A DNA stretch of 64,000 nt from Gaiellasilicea sp963763755 (GTDB lineage Bacteria > Actinomycetota > Thermoleophilia > Gaiellales > Gaiellaceae): contig CAVXQE010000007.1 in the NCBI GenBank assembly GCA_963763755.1, positions 97,201-161,200 on the forward strand. The letters are read 5' to 3'. Positions 54,285 to 64,000 of this stretch are shown here, piece after piece (positions within the stretch are counted from its first letter, which is position 1; each line of letters starts with the position of its first letter). Made by a program: the position numbers and the translations under genes. A model generated the notes under the pieces. It had not been told where the DNA came from and searched no databases. It worked only from the letters and a program-made list of their open reading frames with translations.

Positions 54285-54291
54285 CATACGT

Positions 54292-54621
54292 ATGACCAAG
54301 CTCATCATCGTCACGCTGGCCGGCCTCGTCGCCGGCCTGTCCGCCGCCCCCGAGGCGCCGGCGCCGCGGGCGGCCGAGCGGGTCGCCGTCGTCGTGGATG
54401 CCTCCGCCCCGGGCGCTCCCCAGCGCATCGCCGCCGCCCGGGACGAGGCCAAGCGACGGCACGCTCCCCTCAAAGCTCCCCGCTCCCTGCGCGAGCAGGT
54501 GTCGACCACGACGCTCCTCGCCGCCCAGGGCTACACGACCATCGTCGGCTACGACCTCAACGAGCATGCCGCGATCACGCCGCTGCACGGCGCGGTCCGC
54601 TACGTCAGCCCGGCCTCGTAG
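54292..54621 (+). CDS. small secreted or membrane-anchored protein, function unknown
   Basis: 109 residues, not recognised. It has an N-terminal signal-like segment, MTKLIIVTLAGLVAGLSAAP, with a possible cleavage after an Ala-x-Ala-like site. Then come an Ala/Pro/Arg-rich region with VAVVVDASAPGAPQRIAA and a C-terminal part RSLREQVSTTTLLAAQGYTT with IVGYDLNEHAAITPLHGAVR. The start is fixed by a good promoter and leaderless spacing. The last 22 bp overlap the convergent PhoD-like gene. The reading frame is unbroken and codon use is ordinary. It lies immediately beyond the hairpin array and could be linked to it functionally, but nothing shows this. Confidence 0.6.
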   Translation: MTKLIIVTLAGLVAGLSAAPEAPAPRAAERVAVVVDASAPGAPQRIAAARDEAKRRHAPLKAPRSLREQVSTTTLLAAQGYTTIVGYDLNEHAAITPLHGAVRYVSPAS

Positions 54622-56256
54622 ACCGTCTCGAGCGAGTACCCGTCGTTCTCGCCCGGGGCGGTCTTCTGCAGCCACAGCCGCGCGGAGCGCCCGCGCAGCT
54701 CGATGAAGCAGACCTGGTTGTCGAAGTACGGCGCGTCGCCGGTGAAGCGCCAGCGCACCGGCGGGTCCTCGACGCCGCGCGACCCGCGCCAGCACGCGAC
54801 CGACACGCGTTCCCGCCCGCGAGCAGACGAAGCGGATCATGCGCCGCTCGTTCTCGTCGAGCGGATTGCGGAACGGCGAGCACGTCGCCTGGAAGACGGC
54901 CGACGACATGCCCGTCCCGCGCGGGAAGCCGACCTCGGCGAGATACGCGTGGTGGACGTCGCCCGACAGCGCCACGATCGACGCGGGCGCGCGCTTGCCG
55001 TGCGCGCCCGTCCCGACCTCGCGCATCAGCGAGACGATCCGGTTCGAGCGACACGCCGAACGCCGCCCAGTGCTCGAGGTCGACCGCGCGCCGGATCTTC
55101 TCCCCCGCCCCCGCGGCGAGCCGCCCCCAGACGCCGTTGCAGACGGCCTCGTTCCAGGACTCGAGGTAGTGCAGCCCGGGTGACAGCAGGAACGGGAGCG
55201 ACGTGCCGATCAGCAGGTGGTCGAACTCGCGCTCGCGCGCGTGCTCCTCGAGCCACTCCCACTCGTCCGGGTCGATCATCGAGCGGTCCTCGGGCGGCTC
55301 GAGCACCCGCCCGGCGCGCGAGTCGATCATGATCAGCCGCGAGCCGCCGAAGTCGCGGCAGTAGCTCCAGCGCGTGCCCTCGACCTCGCGGTCGGCGCGG
55401 AAGGCGAAGTCGCGCAGGATCGGCCAGCCGTCGTCGACCTCGCGCACCCGCTCGTAGACGTCGTCCTCGGCGAGGTGCGACGGCGAGAGGTTGCCCATGT
55501 GCTGGTAGATCCAGTAGGAGGCGAACCCGCCGACGATCCGGTCGTCCCACCAGCCCGTCGCGCGCATGTCCGCGACCCAGTCGCGCGACGTGTTCCAGTC
55601 GTCGTGGACGTCGTGGTCGTCGAAGATCATCGCCGAGGGCACGGTGGAGAGCAGCCAGCGGATGTGCGGCTCCGACCACGACTCGCGGTACAGCCGCGTG
55701 TACTCCTCGAAGTCGGCGACGGTCTCGCCGGGCGGCACCGCGGGGTCGCGCCGCGAGCGGATGAAGTCGCACACCGCCGGCGAGACCTCGTCGGCGTAGA
55801 CCTGGTCGCCGAGCAGGACGAGCGCGTGCGGCCACTCGTCCGGGTGCTGCCGGCACATGTCGTCGGCGAGCACCCGCAGCGCGTCGACCTCGCGGCCGCG
55901 CGGGTCCTTGTCCTTGCGCAGCGAGTACGGCGGCTCGTGCGGCGCGGACACGCGGCAGGAGCCCCAGGCGATCCGCACCTCGCGCTCGGGCCCCTGCGTG
56001 CGGATCATGCTCGGCGGGAACGGCGAGTCCTCTTCCGGCCACATCCTCACGCCGTCGAGCCGCACCTCGTAGGGCGTCGTCGAGCCGGGCTCGAGCCCCG
56101 TGCAGTGGACGAGCGCGTAGTGGTGGCCGTCGACGTGGAACGTCCGCGCGCGTGGCCGAGCACCTCGACCTCGCACGGGGCGTCGGTCTCGACCCAGATG
56201 GTCGCCTCGTCGTCGCCCGCGTAGCGCAGGAGCGGACCGAGGACCAGGTCCGCCAT
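54600..56256 (-). CDS. phoD: PhoD-like alkaline phosphatase/phosphodiesterase
   Basis: About 551 residues of the PhoD metallophosphatase family. The N-terminal beta domain begins MADLVLGPLLRYAGDDEATI. Metal-ligand motifs follow: IAWGSCRVSAPHEPPYSLRK, HALVLLGDQVYADEVSPA, SAMIFDDHDVHDDWNTSRDW and SIVALSGDVHHAYLAEVGFP. C-terminal strands end VYEAGLT. The enzyme hydrolyses phosphate mono- or diesters using Fe/Ca. No signal peptide or twin-arginine motif is seen, so it may be cytoplasmic or exported otherwise. Frame changes lie near 56155, 55040 and 54810. The ATG at 54-56 (56256) touches the end of the glutamate dehydrogenase gene (TGATG), so the two are probably co-transcribed. Confidence 0.83.
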
Positions 56257-59200
56257 CAGTCGGCCAGTGCCCGCAGTGCGCGCACGGCGAGCATCAGCGC
56301 GGGCAGGTCGCCCGTGCCCTCGACCGACAGCGAGGCCGTCACGGCGGCGAGCCGGCGGCTGAACGAGCGCCGCTCGCCGAGGTAGGCGTCGACCGCCTCC
56401 TCCGGCCCGGCGCCGGCGGACCCGCTCGTCAGCGCGCTCCGCGCGAGCTGCGCGAGCGCGTCGAGGCAGTCCTCGCGCACGGCCTGCACGGCCCAGCGCT
56501 GCGTGCGCGTCGGCTGCGGGAGCTCGTCGAGCGCGCCGAGCAGCCAGACGATGTCGAGCCGCGCGGCCAGCTCGTGGAACACGCGCGTGACGTCCTCGAC
56601 CGGCCGGCCGGTGTCCTCGGCGACGGCGATGATGTCGGGCGCCTGCATCAGCTCGGGCGTGAGCGCGTGCGCCCAGGCGACGTCCTCGGGCACGCCGGCC
56701 TCGACGAGCTTCGCCGCGGTCTCCTGCCCGCTGCGCGCGCCAGTCCTCGTGCCCGATCTCGGGCAGCACGGCGACCAGCCGCGCGAACGGCGCCTCGGCG
56801 GCGCCGATCCGCTCCTCCATCGGCACGCCGGTGTCGTGCGCGAGGTACCAGCGCGCGGTCGCCTCGACCAGCCGGTCGACGCCCGTCATCAGCTCCGTCT
56901 GCACGCGTGGCTCGACGTTCCCGGCGAGCGACTCGACGCCGTCCCAGCGCGCGTCCGCGCCGGTGACCTCGCGCGCGATCCGGTACGCGCGCACGACGTC
57001 GGCGGCCTCCGCGCCGCGCTCGGCGGCGAGCTGGGAGACGAACGTCGGGCCCGAGCGAGTTCGACCACGAGGTTCGCGTTGATCATCGCGATCAGCTCGC
57101 GCCGCAGCGGGTGCTCGGGCAGCAGGTGCCCGAAGCGCTCGACGACCGGCTCCGGGAAGTACTCGCGCAGGTCGCGCTCGAGCCACGGGTCCTCGCAGAA
57201 GCCCGACTCGAGCAGGTCGCGCGCGAGCGCGCGCTTGGCGTAGGCGAGCAGGAGCGCGAGCTCCGGCCGCTCCAGCCCGCGCCCCGCGCGCCGGCGCTCG
57301 GCCATCTCCTCGGTCGCCGGGCAGCGCCTCCGACGCGCGGTCGAGCAGCCCGTCGGACTCCAGCGCCGTCATCAGGTCCTCGTAGGCGTACATCCGCGCG
57401 GGCGAGACGACGACCTCCTGGGCGAGGATCTGCGCCTGCAGGAACGAGTCGTAGAGCACGTGCTCGACGACCTCGTCGGTGACGTCGCGCAGCAGCTCGT
57501 CGCGCGCCGGCGCGGTCGAGCTCGCCGCGCCGCTCGGCGAGCCCGAGCAGGATCTTCAGGTTGACCTCGTGGTCGGAGCAGTCGACGCCGGCCGAGTTGT
57601 CGATGAAGTCGGCGTTGACGCGGCCGCCGTCGCGCGCGAACTCGACCCGCGCGCGGCGCGTCAGGCCGAGGTTGCCGCCCTCGCCCACGACCCGGCAGCG
57701 CAGGTCGCGCGCGTCGACGCGGATCGCGTCGGATGCGCGGTCCATCGCGTCCGCGTCGCGTCTCCGTCGAGGCCTTCACGACGGTGCCGATGCCGCCGTT
57801 CCAGAGCAGGTCGACGGGCGCGCGCAGGATCGCGCGGATCACCTCGGTCGGCGCGAGCCGCTCGTCCTCGACGCCGAGCGCGGCGCGCACCTGCGGCGAC
57901 AGCGGGATCGACTTCGCGCTGCGCGGCCACACGCCGCCGCCCTCGGAGATCTTGCGCGCGGTCGTAGTCGTCCCAGCGTCGAGCCGGGCAGCTCGAACAG
58001 CCGCTTGCGCTCGGCGAAGCCCGACGCCGCGATCGGGGTCCGGGTCGATGAAGACGTGCCGGTGGTCGTAGGCGCCGACGAGCCGGATCCGCTCCGACAG
58101 CAGCATCCCGTTGCCGAACACGTCGCCCGACATGTCGCCGATCCCGACGACCGTGAACGGGTCGGCCGCGACGTCGACGCCGAGCTCGGAGAAGTGGCGC
58201 TTGACCGACTCCCACGCGCCGCGCGCGGTGATCCCGAGCGCCTTGTGGTCGTAGCCGGTGCGAGCCGCCGGAGGCGAACGCGTCGCCGAGCCAGAAGCCG
58301 CGCTCCTCGCTGACGCGGTTGGCGGTGTCGGAGAACGTCGCCGTGCCCTTGTCGGCGGCGACGACGAGGTAGGTGTCGTCGTCGTCGAGCACGCGCACGC
58401 CGTCGGGATGCACGACGCCGCCCTCGACGAGGTTGTCGGTCAGCTCGAGCAGCCCGTCGATGTAGCGCACGTACTGGCGCTCGACCTCGGCCCGGAGCTC
58501 GTCGCGGTCCGGCCGGCGGGCGCTTGAGGTAGAAGCCGCCCTTGGCGCCCGCCGGGCACGATCACCGCGTTCTTCGTCAGCTGCGCGCGCATCAGGCCGT
58601 AGACCTCGGTGCGGTAGTCCATGCCGGTCCGACCAGCGGATGCCGCCGCGCGCCACCTTGCCCGCCGCGCAGGTGGATGCCCTCCATCGCGGGCGAGTAG
58701 ACGTAGATCTCGAACAGCGGCGCCGGCTGCGGGATCGCGGGCACGTCGGCGGAGCGCAGCTTGAACGCGATCACCTTGCGGTCGGCCTTGAACGCGTTCG
58801 TGCGCAGCGTCGCGTCGATCAGGCCGAGCTGGTTGCGCAGGATGCGGTCGTGGTCGAGCGACGCTGACCGCGTCGAGGTCGCGCGAGGATCTCGTCGCGC
58901 AGCGCGCGTCTCGGCCGCCTCGTCGCGCGTCGCGCGCCGGGTCGAAGCGCAGCTCGAAGTAGCGCATCAGCTTCGCCGTGAGCGCCGGGTTGGCCGCGAG
59001 CACGTCGTTCTGGTAGCCCTGCGTGAAGCGCGAGCCGATCCGCTGGCGGTACATGCGGTACGCGCGCAGGACGTTGACCTGGCGCCAGGTCGAGCCCGGC
59101 GACGAGCACGAGCCGGTTGAGCGAGTCCGACTCGGCGTCGCCGCGGCGCACGGCCGCCGATGCAGTCGGCGACGCGGTCGCCGACCTCCGCGAGGTCGAG

Positions 59201-61078
59201 CGGCCGGTCGCCCGGGCCGAGCACGCCGAAGTCCTGCACCCAGGTGTCGCCGTCGCCGCCGAGCAGGCGCGTCGGGACCTCCTCGATCACGCGCAGCCCG
59301 AGGTCCTCGAGGATCGGCATCGCCTCGCCCAGCTCGACCTTGCCGCCGGTCTTGTAGAGCGCGACGCGCGTGCGGCCGGGCTCGTTCTGCAGCCCGACGA
59401 CGAACGGCAGCTGCTCGCGCTCGAGCCGGTCGAAGCACTCGACGTCGGCGACCGCGACGGCGGGCTCGACGGACGCGCGGTAGTACTCGGGGAAGCGCGG
59501 CCCCCAGTGCGCCGCGAGCTCGCGCCCGCGGGTCGGCCCGAAGCGGTCGACGAGCCGCTCGCGCAGGCCGTCCTCCCACGTGCGGGTGAGCGAGACCAGC
59601 TCCTGCTCGAGCTCGCGCAGCGACACGTCGGGCACGCCGCCGGGCGACGTGCACGGTGACGTGCACGCGGACCCGGTCGTCCTCGCCGAGCACGGTGTGC
59701 GGTGTCGACCGCGTCGGTCGCGAAGCGCGTCGCGCAGCAGCGTCGGTGAGCGCGTCGAGCAGCTCGGCGTCGTAGCGCGCGGCGCGGGCAGCGCGGCGAT
59801 CAGCGAGGCCGAGCGGCCGTCGTCCGAGCGGCGGCCGAGCAGCCGCACGCGGTCGCCCTCGAGCGAGAGCAGCGCGACGACCGCGCGGCGCAGGTCGTCG
59901 GTGCGGGCCGAGAACAGCTCGTCCTTCGGGAACGAGTCGAACAGCGAGACCGCGGCCTTGTAGTCGTGCGAGCCCTCGATCAGGTCCTCGTGGCGCAGGA
60001 TCTGGCGCAGCTTGCGGTTGAGCAGCGGCGTCTGCGAGGCCGGCTCGGCGTAGGCCTTGCGTCGTGAACAGGCCGAGCATCCGCGCCTCGCCGGTGATGC
60101 GCCCGTCGGCGGCGACCTTGCGCACGCCGACGTAGTCCATCCGCTCGCGCCGGTGCACGGTCGAGAGCCGGTTCGTCTTGGAGACGATCAGCAGGTCGCC
60201 CTCGAGCGCGCGCTCGCGCATGTCCTCGGGCAGCGAGGCGAGCGGCCGCGGCGCGCGCGAAGCGCCGAGGACGCCTCGTCGGCGAGGATGCCGAGCCCGG
60301 AGCCGGGCACGACGCCGATCGTGTCCGTCGTCGATCCGGTACTCGCGGTAGCCGAGGAAGATGAAGTGGTCCTGGCAGCAGCCACTCGAGGAAGGCGACC
60401 GTCTCGTCGACCTCGTCGTCGGCGTAGCGCGCGGCGCCGGCGCTCGGCGAGCTGCACCATCCGGCGGCCGCGGTCGGCCATCGCCGGGAAGTCGAGGACC
60501 GCGCGGCGGACGTCGCCGAGCACCGAGCGGACGTCGTCGGCGAGCTCCTCGAGCGCCGTCGCCCTCGAGCCGGCGGTCGAGGTCGAAGTGCATCACCGAC
60601 TCGCGCGCGGCTCGCCTCGCGCGGGTGCAGCACCGCGCGTGATGCGCGCCGTCCGCGTCGCGCTCGACGCCGACGATCGGGTGCAGCACGCGCTGGACGC
60701 GTGAGCCCGCGCGCCGTCGAGCTCGCGCGCGCACCGAGTCGACCAGGAACGGCAGGTCCTCGGTGGTGGTCTCCAGCACCGATGCCGGGCCGCTCGTAGC
60801 CGTGCTCCTCGATCGCGTCGGGTTGAAGGCGCGCACGAGCGATCGGGCGGTCGCCGCGGCTCGTCGCGAAGTCGAAGACGCCGGACGACCTCGCCGAACA
60901 GCTCCGCCGACGTGGCCTGCTCGGCCGCGTCGGCGGACAGCCGCCGCAGGTAGGCGGCGGCGAACTCGCGCCAGCGCGCGCCGCGTCCTTCGGGCGGCGC
61001 TGCGGCGATCAGCTCGCATCAGCTCGGTCGCGCACCGGCGCGAGTCGCGTGCTCCCTCGTCTCGGTTGAGATGCCCAC
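56256..61078 (-). CDS. gdh: NAD-specific glutamate dehydrogenase, large (180-kDa) type
   Basis: Oxidatively deaminates glutamate to 2-oxoglutarate. The span of about 1,607 codons matches the large bacterial NAD-GDH family. It starts at GTG 61078 (VGISTETREHATRAG). Signatures in order include DHFIFLGYREYRIDD, MLGLFTTQ, EGIHLRGG-type catalytic region near 58690, GDMSGDVFGNGMLLSERIRL, VGAYDHRHVFIDPDPD, GGVWPRSAKSIPLSPQVRAA, APVDLLWNGGIGTVVKAS, VVGEGGNLGLTRRARVEFA, NADFIDNSAGVDCSDHEVNL and KILLGLA. More than fifteen frame changes occur, mostly single A/T insertions between G and C, for example near 58910. The protein signature survives each, so sequencing error is likelier than decay. Coupled to phoD. 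Confidence 0.85.
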
Positions 61079-61087
61079 GCGCCGCCC

Positions 61088-61093
61088 ATCATG
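61088..61093 (-). promoter_or_regulatory. -10-like element for the glutamate dehydrogenase gene
   Basis: CATGAT on the minus strand ends 9 nt before the GTG at 61078, with a GC-only gap that has no ribosome binding site. Weaker than the other leaderless candidates. Confidence 0.35.
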
Positions 61094-61128
61094 TCACCGC
61101 CCGGAGTGGCGCGTGCAGCCTGGTGCGT

Positions 61129-62839
61129 ATGGTCGGCGTGACGTCGGTGGCCGTGCTGGGCGGTGGGGTCGGCGGCCTGAGCGCCGCGCACGAGCTGGCC
61201 GAGCGCGGGTTCGACGTGACGGTGTACGAGGCGCGCGACGCGTTCGGCGGCAAGGCGCGCTCGATGCCGGTGCCCGGCTCGGGGACCGGCGGGCGCGCGG
61301 ACCTGCCGGCCGAGCACGGCTTCCGCTTCTTCCCCGGCTTCTACCGCCACCTGCCGGACACGATGGGGCGGATCCCGCACGGCGCGCCGGAGCGTCGCCG
61401 GCCACCTCGTGCCGCGACGCGGATCCTGCTCGCGCAGGCCGGCGGGCGGCAACGAGCTGGTCGCCGCCGCGCACGCGCCGTCGTCGCTCGACGACCTCGC
61501 CGTCGACGGTGCGCTTCGTCGTGGGAGTTCGGCACGTCGGCGGCATCCCGCCGCACGAGCACGCGCTGTTCGTCGGAGCGGCTGCTGACGCTGCTCACGT
61601 CGTGCGACGAACGCCGGCTCGAGCAGTGGGAGCAGCAGAGCTGGTGGGAGTACTCCGGCGCCGAGCAGCGCAGCGCGGCGTACCAGAAGTTCCTCGCCGA
61701 CGGGCTCACGCGCACGCTCGTGGCCGCCCGCGCGCGGGAGATGAGCGCCCGCACCGGCGGACTGATCCTGTGCCAGCTGCTGTTCGACCTCACGCGCGCG
61801 GGCGGACGCGCCGACCGCGTGCTCGACGCGCCGACCAGCGAGGCGTGGATCGACCCGTGGCTCGGAGCACCTGCGAGCGCGGGGCGTCGACGCTTCACGC
61901 CGGCTGCGCGGTGGCCGGGATCGAGTGCGACGGGCGGCGGATCACCGGCGTGACGGTCAGACGCGCGGCGGCCGAGCGCGTGACGCGCCGACCACTACGT
62001 CGCGGCGCTGCCGGTCGAGCAGCTGCGGCTGCTCGTCTCGCCCGGAGCTGCGCGCCGCCGAGCCGCGGCTCGCCGCGCTGCCGCGGCTGGTCACGCGCTG
62101 GATGAACGGGATCATGTTCTACCTCGACCGCGACGTGCCGCTCCTGCACGGGCACGCGATCTACATCGACTCCGAGTGGGCGCTCACGTCGATCTCGCAG
62201 GCGCAGTTCTGGCGCGAGCGTCGACCTCGAGGCGCGCGGCGACGGGCGCGTCGAGGGGATCCTCTCGGTCGACGTCTCGGAGTGGGAGCGGCCCGGGCGG
62301 CGCACCGGCAAGGTCGCGATGGCGTGCACGCCGCGAGGAGATCCGCGCGGAGGTGTGGGGCCAGCTGCGCGACCACCTCGACGACGGCTCGCTCGACGAC
62401 GCGCAACGTGGTGACGTGGTTCCTCGACCCCGCGATCGAGTTCCCGAACCCGACCGCGGCGACGAACCTCGAGCCGCTGCTGATCAACACGGCCGGCTCG
62501 TGGGCCGACCGGCCCGACGCGGTGACGCGGATCCCGAACCTGTTCCTCGCCTCCGACTTCGTGCGCACGCACACCGACCTCGCGACGATGGAGGGCGCCA
62601 ACGAGGCGGCGCGGCGGGCGGTCAACGGGATCCTCGACGCGAGCGGCTCGCGCGCGCCGCGCTGCGGGGTCTGGAAGCTGCGCGAGCCGGCTCTTCTGGC
62701 CCCGCTACGGGCGCTCGACCGGCTGCGCTGGAGGCTGCGCCGGCCGGCGAAGCCGCCGCTGCGCGTCGGGCCGACGGGCGCGTCGAGCCGACGGGCGCGC
62801 TCGCGCGCGGCGCTGCTCGCCGTGGGGCGGCGACGATGA
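61129..62839 (+). CDS. FAD-dependent oxidoreductase, phytoene-desaturase/hydroxysqualene-dehydroxylase-like
   Basis: About 570 residues. The FAD-binding dinucleotide fold is VAVLGGGVGGLSAAHELAER with FDVTVYEARDAFGGKARSM, followed by the family motif EHGFRFFPGFYRHLPDTMGR. Central parts are QQSWWEYSGAEQRSAAYQKF, GLILCQLLFDLTRAGGRADR, VTRWMNGIMFYLDRDVPLLH, GHAIYIDSEWALTSISQAQF and PNLFLASDFVRTHTDLATME (C-terminal FAD contact). Such enzymes desaturate or dehydroxylate isoprenoids. Frame changes lie near 61400, 61455, 61545, 61875, 61985, 62045, 62225, 62330 and 62405. It is divergent from the glutamate dehydrogenase and followed by a sensor kinase. Its substrate (carotenoid or squalene-like) is not determined. 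Confidence 0.75.
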
Positions 62840-62864
62840 ACGACGGCGGCCGCGGGGCGGGCCG

Positions 62865-64000
62865 GTGAAGGCCGCGGGCCGCGACTCGAGCGCCTTCCGG
62901 ACGCTCTCGGACGTCGTGCTCGCGATCGCGGCCGAGCGCGAGGTCGAGCCGGTGCTGCAGACGATCGTCGACGCCGCGCGGGAGCTGGGCGAGGCGACGT
63001 ACGCGGCGCTGGGCGTGCCCGACCGCGCGGGCGCGTTCGACCGCTTCATCACGTCGGGGATGAGCGACGAGCTGATCGCGGCGATGGGGCCGCTCCCGCG
63101 CACGCACGGGCTGCTCGGCGCGATGCTCGAGTCACCCGAGCCCTACCGCACGGGCGACGTCCGCGCCGACCCGCGCTTCCGCGGCTGGTGGCCGCGCGCG
63201 CACCCGCAGATGCGCTCGTTCCTCGGCGTCCCGATCGTGTCGCGCGGCACGATCATCGGGGCGATCTACCTGACCGACAAGGTCGGGACCGGCGCGTTCA
63301 GCGACGCCGACGAGAAGCTGATCGTCCTGCTGGCCGCGCACGCGGCGATCGCGATCGAGAACGCGCGACTGCACGAGCGCAGTCGCGGGAGCTGAGATCG
63401 TCGAGGAGCGCAACCGGCTCGCGCGCGAGCTGCACGACTCGGTCACGCAGCGGCTGTTCGGGGTCGTGCTCGCGGCGGAGTCGGCGGGCGAGCTGCTGGG
63501 GCGTGACGCGAGCGCCGCGGGCGAGCAGGTCGAGCGTGTCGGCGAGCTCGCGCGCGGAGCGATGGAGGAGCTGCGCTCGGTCGTGTTCGAGCTGCGGCCG
63601 GCGACGCTGGAGGCCGAGGGGCTCGCGGGCGTGCTGCGCAAGCACGTCGAGCTGTTGCGCCGCGTGACCGGGCGGGCGATCGAGCTGCGGTTCGGCGCGC
63701 CGCCGCCCGCTGGAGCCGGCGGTGGCGGGCAGGTGCTCCGGGTCGCGCAGGAGGCGCTCAACAACGCGCTCCGCCACGCGGACGCCGAGCGGATCGAGGT
63801 GCGGCTGGAGGACGGCGACGGGCGGGTCGTCCTCTGCGGTGGCCGACGACGGCGGCGGGTTCGACGCCACGGCCGGCGGGGCCGCGCGGGGGCGCTCGCT
63901 GGGGCTCACGTCGATGGAGGAGCGCGCAGCGGCGCTCGGCGGGCAGCTCGCGATCGCGTCGCGGCCGGGCGAGGGCACCACGGTGCGCCTCGAGGTCCCG
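62865..64000 (+). CDS. GAF-domain sensor histidine kinase (HisKA_3 type), partial
   Basis: At least 378 residues; the right edge cuts the C-terminal end. The GAF sensor domain spans about residues 15-170 (LSDVVLAIAAEREVEPVLQT, FLGVPIVSRGTIIGAIYLTD, LAAHAAIAIENARLHERS). The HisKA_3 dimerisation part has the phospho-accepting histidine in RLARELHDSVTQRLFGVVLA. The ATPase domain has VAQEALNNALRHADAERIEV (N box), then the G boxes VADDGGGFDA and SLGLTSMEERAAALGGQLAI with SRPGEGTTVRLEVP. This is the NarX/DevS-like class. Frame changes lie near 63390 and 63835. It starts at GTG 62865, 25 bp after the oxidoreductase. The response regulator is expected just beyond the window. Confidence 0.86.

Noticed and set aside
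53910..54509. Repetitive peptides encoded across the hairpin array on both strands
   Set aside because: They are translations of the repeat. The frames have no start signal and the block is structured non-coding DNA.
586..62839. Widespread pseudogenisation of the whole locus
   Set aside because: Protein signatures continue across each shift by single-base changes, essential-type genes are equally affected, and several genes among them are perfect. Sequencing error is simpler. The truncation at 23525-24003 is the exception.
1..64000. Insertion sequences, prophage, integrase or attachment sites
   Set aside because: No transposase, integrase or phage protein was recognised, and no target-site duplications flank gene blocks.
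1..64000. tRNA, rRNA or riboswitch genes
   Set aside because: Intergenic gaps are nearly all under 100 bp and none shows a recognisable tRNA, rRNA or riboswitch pattern by eye. A tRNAscan or Infernal run would be decisive.

Overview
The window is a GC-rich (roughly 70 %) actinobacterial chromosome segment. Three things point to Actinobacteria: GTG/TTG starts, likely leaderless genes, and the large-type NAD-glutamate dehydrogenase. A Thermoleophilia-like lineage (Gaiellales/Solirubrobacterales) is my inference from overall character, not a demonstrated placement. The sequence carries very many single-base indels. Most genes longer than about 600 bp change frame one or more times while the protein signature continues unbroken across the shift. 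I therefore annotate repaired gene spans and note the shifts. The likeliest cause is an unpolished long-read or metagenomic assembly, not gene decay.

Bases 1-52,320 are one large extracellular polysaccharide (EPS/capsule/O-antigen-like) locus. It holds an ABC-2 polysaccharide exporter subunit (cut by the left edge), two candidate initiating enzymes (a MraY/WecA-like polyprenyl-P sugar-1-P transferase fused to a Rossmann domain at 586-2407, and a WbaP-like polyprenyl-P glycosylphosphotransferase at 30239-31702), about fourteen GT4 glycosyltransferases, a CgeB-like glycosyltransferase, five GT2 enzymes, five large GT-C type membrane proteins, two Wzx-type flippases, an O-antigen ligase/polymerase-like protein, a Wzz-like chain-length protein, a LytR-CpsA-Psr (LCP) ligase, a secreted clan GH-A glycosidase and several SAM methyltransferases. 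Sugar-nucleotide enzymes include a GDP-mannose-4,6-dehydratase-like SDR next to GDP-L-fucose synthase, a UDP-glucuronate decarboxylase (UDP-xylose) and a GalE-like epimerase. Fucose (or a 6-deoxyhexose) and xylose are therefore plausible residues of the product(s), along with O- or C-methylated sugars.

Genes are packed in translationally coupled runs with ATGA/GTGA overlaps. The clearest is the minus-strand run 13089 to 4543 (nine genes). Others are 20527-15862 (-), 28463-26168 (-), 35073-30239 (-), 35097-38662 (+), 46109-41758 (-) and 50517-47779 (-). At five convergent junctions the two stop codons share one CTAG. Eleven operon-leading starts have a TANNNT hexamer ending only 5-8 nt upstream of the start codon, which suggests leaderless mRNAs.

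The right end (52,320-64,000) is a different neighbourhood. A perfect 16-bp-arm palindrome separates the EPS locus from an HxlR regulator and a divergent LacI regulator. A 430-bp non-coding stretch then carries a striking array of three hairpin cassettes with identical stems and different loops, followed by a G-rich low-complexity block. After that come a small secreted protein, a PhoD-like phosphatase, the NAD-glutamate dehydrogenase, a phytoene-desaturase-like FAD oxidoreductase and a GAF-domain sensor kinase cut by the right edge. No rRNA, tRNA, insertion sequence or CRISPR array was recognised.
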